From 66-474 sp964489055 (GTDB lineage Bacteria > Pseudomonadota > Gammaproteobacteria > Xanthomonadales > Rhodanobacteraceae): 28,521 nucleotides of DNA. Both the position numbers and the translations under genes were made by a program. The stretch covers positions 1 to 28,521 of the forward strand of contig CAZAXF010000037.1 in the NCBI GenBank assembly GCA_964489055.1, written 5' to 3'. Positions 15,463 through 22,727 of the stretch are shown one piece after another; within the stretch, counting starts at the first letter, position 1, and each line of letters begins with the position of its first letter. The notes beneath the pieces are model-generated. The model was not told the origin of the DNA. It did not search any database and saw only the letters and a program-made list of their open reading frames with translations.

Positions 15463-16065
15463 ATGCCCGCTGTCACGCCCGAACCAGCCCGCAAGCACCT
15501 GGACCTTGGTTGTGGCCAGCATGCGCGCAATCCCTACGGATGGCCACAGGTGTATGGAATCGATGTCCACGATGGCCGGTCGCTGTCCGGCCTTGCCGGC
15601 TACAGGCAGGTGGACCTGTCACTGAATCCGATCCCGTTTCCCGACGACATGTTCGCGTCCGTGTCGGCATTCGACTTCATCGAACACATTCCGCGGCAGG
15701 CGGCCGTGAATGGTCGCATGACACTGCCGTTCCTCGAGTTGATGAATGAAGTCTGGCGCGTGCTGGAACCCGGCGGACTGTTCTACGCCGTGACCCCTGC
15801 ATACCCGGCCGCGGAAGCCTTCCAGGACCCGACGCACGTCAACATCATCACCGACAAGACGCACGAATATTTTTGCGGCACCGAATCGTTCGGCCGCAAC
15901 TACGGCTTCCACGGCAATTTCGAGGCCGTGCGCGTTCGCTGGGTGACGCCCAAGAACGCCTACACCGCGGACACCTCGTTCCGCAAGACCCTGCGGCACT
16001 GGCACCGCCGCCTGATCGGGCGGGACATCTCGCACGTGCTGTGGGAGTTGCGCGCGCTGAAGTAA
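15463..16065 (+). CDS. SAM-dependent methyltransferase, class I (Methyltransf_11-like)
   Basis: The 200-residue cytosolic protein begins with a SAM-binding motif HLDLGCGQH (12-20), then YGIDVHDG (acidic loop), a FPDDMFASVSAFDFIEHIP segment (motif III region) and VWRVLEPGGLFYAVTPAYP (motif IV region). A conserved-looking DPTHVNIITDKTHEYF follows, which is seen in methyltransferases encoded near cell-surface polysaccharide genes. The substrate is unknown. ATG 15463 keeps motif I close to the N-terminus; an in-frame GTG at 15418 would add 15 residues without clear conservation. A 12-base palindrome lies directly upstream of the ATG. The gene is sandwiched between the intact DUF456 gene and its pseudogene copy, so it was present at, or involved in, the local duplication. 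Confidence 0.8.
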   Translation: MPAVTPEPARKHLDLGCGQHARNPYGWPQVYGIDVHDGRSLSGLAGYRQVDLSLNPIPFPDDMFASVSAFDFIEHIPRQAAVNGRMTLPFLELMNEVWRVLEPGGLFYAVTPAYPAAEAFQDPTHVNIITDKTHEYFCGTESFGRNYGFHGNFEAVRVRWVTPKNAYTADTSFRKTLRHWHRRLIGRDISHVLWELRALK

Positions 16066-16159
16066 CGCGCGGCGCTGTTCTCCTGTCCCTGCGATGTGGG
16101 GCCAGGAGAGGGATGGGCCAGGGTGAACGCTTGCTGCATGGCATTCGGGCAGTTGCAAC

Positions 16160-16198
16160 CCCATCCCCACCCAACCCTCCCCTTGAAGGGGAGGGCTT
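16160..16198. repeat. Second copy of the 39-bp dispersed repeat
   Basis: Identical over 39 bases to 14711-14749, including the perfect 21-base palindrome (16175-16195). Only one unit is present here, not a tandem array. It stands just upstream of the DUF456 pseudogene, in the same relation as the first copy to the intact DUF456 gene, about 1.45 kb away. Confidence 0.9.
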
Positions 16199-16229
16199 GT
16201 TCCTTCTGCGGCCCCGCTATGCTGAGTTG

Positions 16230-16421
16230 GTGGACTGGAACATTCTCCGGGACGTCATCGCCGGCATCATCATGGCCCCCGGCCTCGCCGGCTCGATTCC
16301 GCCGGGCATACCGGTGAGGTTCGGCGGCACGCTGCCGGCCGTGTGGGCCACTGCGACAACATGCGGGCCTGCGTGATCGTGGTCCCCGGTGTGCTCGCGG
16401 CGTTCTCGATCGTGTTCGATT
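16230..16421 (+). pseudogene. Decayed 5' copy of the DUF456 gene
   Basis: From GTG 16230 the translation reads VDWNILRDVIAGIIMAPG and then GSIPPGIPVRFGGTLPAVW, clearly matching the start of the DUF456 protein at 14880. Relative to that gene there is a 9-base in-frame deletion (the LPN of ILPNLPG), then a net 4-base deletion after the codons for AVW that shifts the frame and brings in TGA 16374-16376. In the shifted frame homology resumes (VIV...LAAFSIVFD) and ends at about 16421. The remaining ~100 codons are missing, so this is a truncated, frameshifted pseudogene. It fills most of the 435-base gene-free interval before the TerC gene. Confidence 0.88.
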
Positions 16422-16500
16422 CCAACGTTCACGCTGGCATTGGCGCTGCAGGGCAGGTTCAATTGCCACGTTCCCTTGGCCGCGTGAGAAGTATCAGCTG

Positions 16501-17478
16501 ATGCAAGTACCACTCTGGATCTGGTTGGCCACGGTGGCCGGTGTCATCGCCCTGCTCGCGTTCAGCTTCTTTGCGCACATCCGCAAGCCGCACGAGCCCT
16601 CCATCAGGGAAGCCGGTGCCTGGACGGCTTTTTTCGTGTCATTGTCGATTCTTTTCGGCTTGGGTCTGACCGCGATCTGGGGGAAAGATCGCGGCATCGA
16701 ATACTTCGCCGGTTACATCACCGAATACACCCTGTCGGTCGACAACCTGTTCGTGTTCGTGATCATCATGTCCAGTTTCGCCGTCCCCAGGGCATACCAG
16801 CAGAAGGTGTTGCTGGTCGGCATCATCATCGCGCTGATCCTGCGCGCGGTGTTCATCCTGATCGGCGCGGTGGCGATCGCGCACTTCAGCTGGGTGTTCT
16901 ACATCTTCGGACTGTTCCTGATCTTCACGGCCGTCCAGCTCGCACTGGAAAAACACGAAAAGGACGAGGCCTACAAGCCCAACATCATGGTGCGCACCGC
17001 ACAAAAGGTCCTGCCGTTCACCGGGGAATACGACGGTGCGAAGCTGGCCACGGTCATCAACGGCAAGCGCCGCTTCACGCCCATGATGATGGTCATGATC
17101 GCCATCGGCATGACCGACATCCTGTTCGCGCTCGACTCGATCCCGGCCATCTACGGCTTGACCGACGCACCCTACATCGTGTTCACCGCCAATGCCTTCG
17201 CCCTGCTCGGGCTGGTCGAGCTGTATTTCCTGATCGGCGGCCTGCTCAAGCGACTGGTCTATCTCGGCCTGGGGCTCGCACTCGTACTGGCCTTCATCGG
17301 AATCAAACTGATCATCGAGGCCATGCACACCAACAGCCTGCCGTTCATCAACGGTGGCGAGCCGATCCATTGGGTCGGCCCGATCCCCGTCTGGCTGTCG
17401 CTGGCGATCATCGTCACGATCCTGGTGGCCACGACCATCGCCAGCCTCCTCAAAAGCCGCCGCGACACGGCCGGGTGA
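16501..17478 (+). CDS. TerC/Alx family integral membrane protein
   Basis: The 325-residue protein has about eight to nine membrane segments. It carries the two family signatures, each with a paired acidic residue inside a membrane helix: TLSVDNLFVFVI (77-88) and TDILFALDSIPAI (205-217). A cytoplasmic loop lies between (KHEKDEAYKPN). Relatives such as E. coli Alx and MeeY/MeeF-type proteins export Mn(II), and others were linked to tellurite resistance; the substrate here is probably Mn(II) or another divalent metal, inferred from family. I looked for a yybP-ykoY Mn riboswitch in the short upstream gap and saw none. The start ATG 16501 has only a weak ribosome binding site. The gene lies directly after the DUF456 pseudogene and ends at a convergent boundary with the thiolase gene. 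Confidence 0.88.
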   Translation: MQVPLWIWLATVAGVIALLAFSFFAHIRKPHEPSIREAGAWTAFFVSLSILFGLGLTAIWGKDRGIEYFAGYITEYTLSVDNLFVFVIIMSSFAVPRAYQQKVLLVGIIIALILRAVFILIGAVAIAHFSWVFYIFGLFLIFTAVQLALEKHEKDEAYKPNIMVRTAQKVLPFTGEYDGAKLATVINGKRRFTPMMMVMIAIGMTDILFALDSIPAIYGLTDAPYIVFTANAFALLGLVELYFLIGGLLKRLVYLGLGLALVLAFIGIKLIIEAMHTNSLPFINGGEPIHWVGPIPVWLSLAIIVTILVATTIASLLKSRRDTAG

Positions 17479-17483
17479 GAAAA

Positions 17484-17523
17484 GGGACGGAGGTTGTCAA
17501 ATCCGCTTGATTGCCTCCGTCCC
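17484..17523. terminator. Hairpin between convergent terC-like and thiolase genes (terminator or REP-like)
   Basis: Perfect 10-base arms gggacggagg (17484-17493) and cctccgtccc (17514-17523) flank a 20-base loop with a small inner stem (tcaa/ttga). It starts six bases after the TerC stop and ends 11 bases before the thiolase stop, so it can serve both strands. Reading leftward (- strand), the stem is followed by ttttctc, a short U-tract, which supports termination of the thiolase operon. The sequence also resembles the 'ggggacggagg' REP-like palindromes of xanthomonads. Confidence 0.65.
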
Positions 17524-17534
17524 CTGTCGGTGAT

Positions 17535-18731
17535 TCACACCATCTCGAAGATGCCCGCCGCGCCCATGCCGGTGCCTATGCACATGGTGACCATGCCGTA
17601 CTTCTGTTTCCTGCGGCGCATGCCGTGGACGAGGGTGGCGATGCGGATGGAGCCGGTGGCGCCGAGCGGATGGCCGAGCGCGATGGCGCCACCTTCCGGA
17701 TTCACCTTCTCGGGATCGAGGTCGAGGTCCTTGATGACCGCCAGTGACTGCGCGGCGAAGGCCTCGTTGAGCTCGATCCACTCCATGTCGTCCTGCTTCA
17801 TGCCGGTGGCCTTGAGCGCCTTCGGGATGGCTTCCTTGGGACCGATGCCCATGATTTCCGGTGGCACACCGGCCACGGAGAAGCCGACGAAGCGGGCCAG
17901 CGGGGTGAGGCCGTAGTCCTTGATGGCCTGCTCGCTGGCCAGCAGCACGGCGCCGGCACCATCGGACATCTGCGAGGAATTGCCGGCGGTGACGGTGCCG
18001 TCGCGGCGGAACACGGTGCGCAGTTTCGCCAGCACTTCGGCGCTGGTGTCGCGGCGCGGGCCCTCGTCGTCTTCGACCAGGCGCTTGTCTTCCCTGACGC
18101 CGCGTTTGCCGAGGTCGGGGTAACGGTCATCGAGCGGGTAGGGCGCGATTTCCTCCTTGAAGTTGCCGGCGTCCTGCGCGGCGATCGCGCGCTGGTGGCT
18201 GCGCAATGCGAAGGCATCCTGTTCCTCGCGGCTGATCTTCCACTGCGTGGCGACGTTCTCGGCGGTGATGCCCATGCCGTAGGCAATTCCGATGTTGTCG
18301 TCGTTGAAGATCTCGGGGTTCATCTGCACCCGGAAACCCATCATCGGCACCATGCTCATCGATTCGGTGCCGCCGGCCAGGACAAGGTCGGTCTCGCCGA
18401 GGCGGATGCTGTTGGCGGCGATCGCCACCGACTGCAACCCGGACGAGCAGAAACGGTTGATGGTCATGCCCGGCACCGAATCGGGCAGGCCGGCCAGCAG
18501 CGCGCCGATGCGTGCCACGTTCATGCCCTGCTCGGCCTCGGGCATCGCACAGCCGACCACCACGTCGCTGATGCGCTTGACGTCGATGCCCGGACATTCG
18601 TCCAGCGTCTCGCGCAACACGTGCGCGAGCATGTCGTCTGGCCGGGTGTTGCGGAACACGCCGCGCGGGGCCTTGCCGACGGGGGTGCGTTTGACGGCGA
18701 CGATGTAGGCGTCTTGAATTTGGTGAGTCAT
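17535..18731 (-). CDS. fadA: Acetyl-CoA C-acyltransferase (3-ketoacyl-CoA thiolase)
   Basis: The 398-residue cytosolic thiolase performs the last step of the fatty-acid beta-oxidation cycle, splitting 3-ketoacyl-CoA with CoA to acetyl-CoA and a shortened acyl-CoA. The nucleophile is Cys95 in NRFCSSGLQ; the other active-site blocks are ELNEAFAAQ, GGAIALGHPLGATG (His) and CIGTGMGAAG (acid/base Cys). Length and motifs are complete. It follows the FadB/FadN-type gene after a 114-base gap and is presumably in the same - strand operon, regulated by the PsrA-like repressor. The symbol fadA is used by analogy with fadBA; fadI-like function cannot be excluded from sequence alone. Confidence 0.93.
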   Translation of the reverse strand: MTHQIQDAYIVAVKRTPVGKAPRGVFRNTRPDDMLAHVLRETLDECPGIDVKRISDVVVGCAMPEAEQGMNVARIGALLAGLPDSVPGMTINRFCSSGLQSVAIAANSIRLGETDLVLAGGTESMSMVPMMGFRVQMNPEIFNDDNIGIAYGMGITAENVATQWKISREEQDAFALRSHQRAIAAQDAGNFKEEIAPYPLDDRYPDLGKRGVREDKRLVEDDEGPRRDTSAEVLAKLRTVFRRDGTVTAGNSSQMSDGAGAVLLASEQAIKDYGLTPLARFVGFSVAGVPPEIMGIGPKEAIPKALKATGMKQDDMEWIELNEAFAAQSLAVIKDLDLDPEKVNPEGGAIALGHPLGATGSIRIATLVHGMRRRKQKYGMVTMCIGTGMGAAGIFEMV

Positions 18732-18760
18732 TGAGAGACCTCGGAGTGTTTCTGGAGAAC

Positions 18761-18791
18761 GGGACTCGGGACTCGGGACTCGGGACTCGGG
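18761..18791 (+). repeat. Heptamer tandem repeat with G-quadruplex pattern between the beta-oxidation genes
   Basis: The 7-base unit gggactc occurs four times in a row (18761-18788) plus a fifth ggg (18789-18791). The + strand thus has five GGG runs separated by four-base loops, a textbook G-quadruplex pattern. It sits in the 114-base gap between the FadB-type and thiolase genes and lies on their template strand. Similar 'gggactcggg' repeats are, from memory, common in intergenic DNA of xanthomonads. Confidence 0.85.
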
Positions 18792-18845
18792 AGAGCAAGA
18801 GCACGAGGCTTCTGCAGATCCCGGACCCCGCGGCCCGGATCCCGA

Positions 18846-21215
18846 TCAATTCCTGAGCGGTTTGCCGGTTTTCATGGTGTGTGCGATGCGGGCCTGGGTC
18901 TTTTCCATCTGGGCGAGTTCCATGAAGTGGCTGCGTTCGAGGTCGAGCAGCCACCTGGCATCTACGGTGGAGCCGCGTTCGATGTTGCCGCCGCACAGGG
19001 TGTCGGCGATGCGGGAGGCGATTTCCATGTCGTGTTCGGAGATGAAATGCCCGGCCAGCATGTTGGCCAGTTGGGCCTTGAGGGTGGCGGTGCCGACGTC
19101 GCCGGCGACCGCGGTCTTGCGTGGCAGCGGCGGACGCCAGCCGGATTCGGCCAGCGATGCAGCCACGTTCTTGGCCACGTACAACAGCTCGTTGGCATTG
19201 AACACCACCACGTCCGAATCGCGCAGCAGGCCGAAGCGCTTGGCTTCCAGCGCGCTGCCGGAAGTCTTGGCCATCGCCACGGTCTCGAAGGGGTGCTTGA
19301 TCTGGTCGAACACGTTGCCGTCGACGGCGGCGCGCGCGCAGCGCTCGGCGAGCTCCTTCAGGCCGCCGCCGGCAGGCAGCAGGCCGACGCCAGCCTCGAC
19401 CAGGCCGATGTAGCTCTCCAGCGCCGCGACCGTGCGGGCCGAGTGCATCTGCAATTCGCAGCCGCCACCGAGGCACAAGCCGCGTACCGCGGTGACCGTC
19501 GGCACCAGGCCGTGCTGCACGCGCTGGGTGGCGCGCTGGAAGTTGGCGATCATGGCCTCGAGATCGGAAACCCTGCCTTCTTGCAGCAGCGCCAGCACGC
19601 CCTTGAGGTTGGCGCCGGCGGAAAACACCGGGCCGGTCTGCCACACCACCAGGGCCTTCAACCTGTCTTCGGCCAGCCCGACCGCGTGCTGGATGCCATC
19701 GAGCACCTGGTCATCGAAGGTGCACATGCGGGTCTTGAAGCTGATGATGCCGACGTCGTCATCGCCCAGCGTCCACAACCGGATACCGTCGTTCTCCCAC
19801 ACCGTGGTGCCGGTATCGAACTTCTCGCCGATCAGGGCGTCGGGGAACAACTGGCGCTGGTAGACCGGCGCGGACGAGCGCGGGACGTCCGTGCCGGCGC
19901 TCGGGGAATACGAGCCGGCGGCATGGTGCACGCCGCGGCGGCCATCGGTGACCCACGCCGGCAGCGGCGCCTCGCTCATGGCCTTGCCGGCGGCGATGTC
20001 CTCGGCGATCCATTTGGCCACCTGTTCCCAGCCGGATGCCTGCCAGGTCTCGAACGGGCCGAGCTTCCAGCCGTAGCCCCAGCGGATCGCGAAGTCGACG
20101 TCGCGTGCGGTTTCGGCGATCGATTCAAGGTGATAGGCGCTGTAGTGGAACAGGTCTCGGAACATCGCCCAAAGGAATTGTGCCTGCGGGTCCTTCGACT
20201 CGCGCAGCTTGCCGAATTTCTCGGCCGGATCCTTGATCGCGAGGATCGCCGCGGCCTCGTCGGAGGCCTTCTGCTCCGAGGTGCGGTAATCCTGTTTGCC
20301 CAGGTCCAGAACCTGGATTTCCTTGCCCTGCTTGCGGTAGAAGCCCGCGCCGACCTTGGCGCCCAGCGCGCCCTTCTCGATCAATCCGGAAAGCCACGCC
20401 GGCGCCTTGAAGTGTTCGTGCCATGGATCGTCGGGCAGGGTGTCGGCCATGGTCTTGATGACGTGCGCCATGGTGTCGAGGCCGACCACGTCGGCGGTGC
20501 GATAGGTGCCGGACTTCGGCCGTCCGATGGCCGGGCCGGTCAGGGCGTCGACCACGTCGAAGCCGAGCTTGAACTCCGCGGTGTGGTGCATCGTCGCCAG
20601 CATCGAGAACACGCCGATGCGGTTGCCGATGAAGTTCGGTGTGTCCCTTGCAAACACCACGCCCTTGCCGAGCGTGGAAGTCAGGAATGCTTCCAGCCCT
20701 TCCAGCAGCTTCGGGTCCGTGGCCTTGCCCGGGATCACCTCGACCAGGTGCATGTAGCGCGGCGGATTGAAGAAGTGCACGCCCAGGAAACGGTGGCGCA
20801 GGTTTTCCGGCAGCGCCTCGGCCAGCTTGTTGATGGAAAGACCCGAGGTGTTGCTGGCGAGCAGGGTGCGTTCGGGGATGTGCGCGGCGACCTTCCTGTA
20901 GAGATCCAGCTTCCAGTCCATGCGTTCGGCGATCGCCTCGATCACGAAGTCGCAATCCTTCAGCTCCGCCAGGTTCTCGTCGTAGTCGGCCGGGGTGATC
21001 GCGGCGGCCAGGTCGCTTGCCGCCAGCGGCGCCGGCTTGATCTTGCCCAGGTGCTTGATGGCCTTGACGGCAATGCCGTTCTTGGGACCTTCTTTCGCGG
21101 CGAGATCGAACAATACCGTTTCGATGCCGGCATTGGTGAGGTGGGCGGCAATCTGCGCGCCCATGACGCCGGCGCCCAGCACGGCGGCTTTGCGGATGCG
21201 AAGGGTGTTGGACAT
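18846..21215 (-). CDS. fadB: 3-hydroxyacyl-CoA dehydrogenase / enoyl-CoA hydratase fusion (FadB/FadN type)
   Basis: The 789-residue bifunctional enzyme hydrates enoyl-CoA and oxidises 3-hydroxyacyl-CoA with NAD+. The dehydrogenase part is N-terminal: NAD motif GAGVMG (14-19), catalytic His147 in GVHFFNPP and the downstream DTPNFIGNRIGVF. The hydratase part is C-terminal: FSAGANLKG (531-539), GLCLGGGCEL (579-588) and VEAGVGLLPAGGG (606-618), including the oxyanion-hole and Glu positions. This order is the reverse of E. coli FadB (hydratase first) and equals Bacillus FadN, which has about the same length. It precedes the thiolase in a - strand operon and follows the PsrA-like regulator by 379 bases of coding-plus-gap. 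The symbol fadB is used by function; fadN would also be fair. Confidence 0.93.
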   Translation of the reverse strand: MSNTLRIRKAAVLGAGVMGAQIAAHLTNAGIETVLFDLAAKEGPKNGIAVKAIKHLGKIKPAPLAASDLAAAITPADYDENLAELKDCDFVIEAIAERMDWKLDLYRKVAAHIPERTLLASNTSGLSINKLAEALPENLRHRFLGVHFFNPPRYMHLVEVIPGKATDPKLLEGLEAFLTSTLGKGVVFARDTPNFIGNRIGVFSMLATMHHTAEFKLGFDVVDALTGPAIGRPKSGTYRTADVVGLDTMAHVIKTMADTLPDDPWHEHFKAPAWLSGLIEKGALGAKVGAGFYRKQGKEIQVLDLGKQDYRTSEQKASDEAAAILAIKDPAEKFGKLRESKDPQAQFLWAMFRDLFHYSAYHLESIAETARDVDFAIRWGYGWKLGPFETWQASGWEQVAKWIAEDIAAGKAMSEAPLPAWVTDGRRGVHHAAGSYSPSAGTDVPRSSAPVYQRQLFPDALIGEKFDTGTTVWENDGIRLWTLGDDDVGIISFKTRMCTFDDQVLDGIQHAVGLAEDRLKALVVWQTGPVFSAGANLKGVLALLQEGRVSDLEAMIANFQRATQRVQHGLVPTVTAVRGLCLGGGCELQMHSARTVAALESYIGLVEAGVGLLPAGGGLKELAERCARAAVDGNVFDQIKHPFETVAMAKTSGSALEAKRFGLLRDSDVVVFNANELLYVAKNVAASLAESGWRPPLPRKTAVAGDVGTATLKAQLANMLAGHFISEHDMEIASRIADTLCGGNIERGSTVDARWLLDLERSHFMELAQMEKTQARIAHTMKTGKPLRN

Positions 21216-21376
21216 GGAAGCTCCGTGAGTTGTCAGCTGATTCGTTGAAGCCCGAACAGGTACCCAAGGTAGCCCATTCGAGGTGATCGTTGTGAAAACG
21301 CGGACCGGCGACGGCCGCCCTGGTTGTCACGAACCGGACGGTGTTGCAGCCCGGAAAACTTCTGCTGCCCGGGCTC
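21216..21376 (-). promoter_or_regulatory. Leader/promoter interval of the fadBA operon
   Basis: This 161-base gap between the psrA-like stop and the FadB-type start should hold the operon promoter if transcription does not simply read through from psrA. I find no CAAAC-N4-GTTTG box here and only a weak -10 candidate (tacctt on the - strand, near 21269). Regulation by the repressor may therefore act through the psrA promoter. Confidence 0.3.
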
Positions 21377-21997
21377 CTAGGCCCTCAATCCGGCGGCGGT
21401 GAAATGGATCAGGTTGCGGGCCATCTGCTCGCGGTGTTCGCGCTCGCTCTGGTCGCTGCGCCGCTGGATCACGCCGAAGTCGGCCATGGCATAGGTCAAC
21501 GCGCCAACCGCGATGTCCAGCCGCGAGTACAGCTCCTGCTTGTCGAGTTGGGGCAACAGCCGCGCGAATGCGGCCGCGAATTCCTTCAACACATGGCCGT
21601 AGTTTTCGGAAAGGAAGCCGCGCAGATTGCTGTTGTGCTCGGCGAAGGCGCGGGCCAGCACCCGCATGAATATCGAGCCGCCCTTGCGATCCAGCGACAG
21701 CTCCAGCGCGGGCGTGATGAAGGCGTCCAGCAAAGCCTCCAGCGTGACTCCACCCGCCGCCTCCACCGCGGCCAGCCGCTCCAGGCGCCGTTGGCTCAAT
21801 TCATCCAGCCGACGCCGGAACACTTCTTCGATCAGGTTGTCCTTGGAGCCGAAGTGGTAGTTCACCGCGGCCAGGTTCACGTTGGCGGCGGTCGTCACCT
21901 GGCGCAGTGAAGCCCCCGCGAAGCCGCGCTCGGCAAAAAGCTGCTCGGCGGCGCCGAGGATGCGCTGTCGGGTGGAAAACTGCGGGTTGCCGCGCAT
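21377..21997 (-). CDS. psrA: PsrA-like TetR-family regulator of fatty-acid metabolism
   Basis: The 206-residue protein has an N-terminal TetR helix-turn-helix (TRQRILGAAEQLFAERGFAG, then SLRQVTTAANVNLAAVNYHFGSKDNLIEEVF) whose wording is close to Pseudomonas PsrA. The C-terminal ligand domain is the helical TetR type. PsrA senses long-chain fatty acids or acyl-CoA and represses beta-oxidation genes and itself. The open frame extends to 22039, but I choose ATG 21997 because the extra 14 codons would cover the operator at 22010-22027 and the promoter -10. The gene lies just upstream of, and in line with, the FadB and thiolase genes, which supports the role. The symbol is by analogy; the family assignment is firm, orthology likely. 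Confidence 0.82.
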   Translation of the reverse strand: MRGNPQFSTRQRILGAAEQLFAERGFAGASLRQVTTAANVNLAAVNYHFGSKDNLIEEVFRRRLDELSQRRLERLAAVEAAGGVTLEALLDAFITPALELSLDRKGGSIFMRVLARAFAEHNSNLRGFLSENYGHVLKEFAAAFARLLPQLDKQELYSRLDIAVGALTYAMADFGVIQRRSDQSEREHREQMARNLIHFTAAGLRA

Positions 21998-22009
21998 GGC
22001 GATTCCGTG

Positions 22010-22027
22010 TTCAAACGGTCGTTTGAA
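22010..22027. promoter_or_regulatory. psrA: PsrA-type operator
   Basis: Perfect inverted arms ttcaaacg and cgtttgaa surround two bases. The core CAAAC-N4-GTTTG fits the published PsrA consensus ([C/G]AAAC-N2-4-GTTT[G/C]). It lies 12 bases before the ATG of the psrA-like gene and directly downstream of its -10 box, an ideal site for autorepression. Confidence 0.85.
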
Positions 22028-22055
22028 TTCTAGGCTCACCCGGCGCGGGGGTCAA
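22027..22055 (-). promoter_or_regulatory. psrA: Sigma-70 promoter of the psrA-like gene
   Basis: On the - strand, TTGACC (22050-22055) and TAGAAT (22027-22032) are separated by exactly 17 bases. This places the transcription start inside the PsrA-type operator, with a leader of roughly 20-25 bases before ATG 21997. Confidence 0.75.
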
Positions 22056-22071
22056 ACGCGCGGCCGGCCCC

Positions 22072-22101
22072 TTGGTTTACGGCTTGTCCTTGGGCTAGAA
22101 T
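22072..22101 (+). promoter_or_regulatory. ndk: Candidate sigma-70 promoter of ndk
   Basis: TTGGTT (22072-22077) and TAGAAT (22096-22101) are 18 bases apart on the + strand. The -10 is good and the -35 moderate. It is divergent from the psrA promoter and implies a leader of about 105 bases on the ndk mRNA. Confidence 0.5.
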
Positions 22102-22113
22102 CATTCATTCTTT

Positions 22114-22188
22114 TGTGAGCTAACCCCGCATTCATGCGGGTATTTCAGTATATGCTCACGCATCCGGTGGGGTGCGCTGGGCTTTTTC
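22114..22188 (+). promoter_or_regulatory. ndk: Structured 5' leader of ndk
   Basis: Three stems can form. An outer stem is gtgagc/gctcac (22115-22120 with 22154-22159). Nested in it is a perfect six-pair hairpin cccgca/tgcggg (22125-22130 with 22135-22140). A third, seven-pair stem is cgcatcc/gggtgcg (22159-22165 with 22170-22176, one G-U pair), followed after six bases by ttttt (22183-22187). The last stem plus T-run resembles an attenuator, though the spacing to the T-run is long. No known riboswitch class is recognised. Confidence 0.4.
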
Positions 22189-22212
22189 CACCCATTGCCA
22201 GGCGAGGACACC

Positions 22213-22638
22213 ATGGCGCTCGAGCGCACCCTTTCCATCATCAAGCCCGATGCGGTTGCCAAGGATGTTGTCGGGAAAATTTATGCACGCTTCGAACAGG
22301 CGGGGCTCAGGATCGTCGCGGCAAAAATGAAACGTCTCTCGCGCAGCGAAGCGGAAGGATTCTACGCGGTACACAGGGAACGCCCGTTCTTCAAGCCACT
22401 GGTGGAATTCATGACCTCCGGGCCGGTGATGATCCAGGTGCTGGAAGGCGAGGGGGCAATCGCGAAGAACCGCGAACTGATGGGCGCGACCAATCCGAAG
22501 GAAGCGGCGGCCGGGACCATCCGCGCCGATTTCGCGCAAAGCATCGAGGCCAACGCGGTGCACGGTTCGGATGCCGCGGACACGGCGCGCTTCGAGATCG
22601 GATACTTTTTCGCCGCAACGGAAATCTGCGCGCGCTGA
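22213..22638 (+). CDS. ndk: Nucleoside diphosphate kinase
   Basis: The 141-residue cytosolic enzyme transfers the gamma phosphate from ATP to nucleoside diphosphates through a phospho-histidine. It begins ALERTLSIIKPDAV, the standard Ndk start, and the active site His117 lies in NAVHGSD (115-121). Length is typical of the short bacterial form. ATG 22213 is preceded by cgagga; an in-frame upstream start at 22195 adds six unconserved residues. It leads the ndk-rlmN-pilW-rodZ-yfgM-bamB-der order seen in Xanthomonadales and related gammaproteobacteria. Confidence 0.97.
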   Translation: MALERTLSIIKPDAVAKDVVGKIYARFEQAGLRIVAAKMKRLSRSEAEGFYAVHRERPFFKPLVEFMTSGPVMIQVLEGEGAIAKNRELMGATNPKEAAAGTIRADFAQSIEANAVHGSDAADTARFEIGYFFAATEICAR

Positions 22639-22727
22639 CGCCGGGCCCCGTCGCCCGGACGTCCACAACCATGCAACGGACCGTGGCCGGGAGCTGACCC
22701 GGTCCGACCTTTCACCAGGGCGACTTC

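Noticed and set aside
16422..16500. Possible Mn riboswitch (yybP-ykoY) before the TerC-family gene
   Set aside because: The gap is only about 80 bases after the pseudogene and shows none of the expected conserved loops.
18879..21248. Open frame on the + strand antisense to the whole FadB-type gene
   Set aside because: Composition is a mirror of the high-GC coding strand and no family is recognised; the - strand gene has all catalytic motifs.
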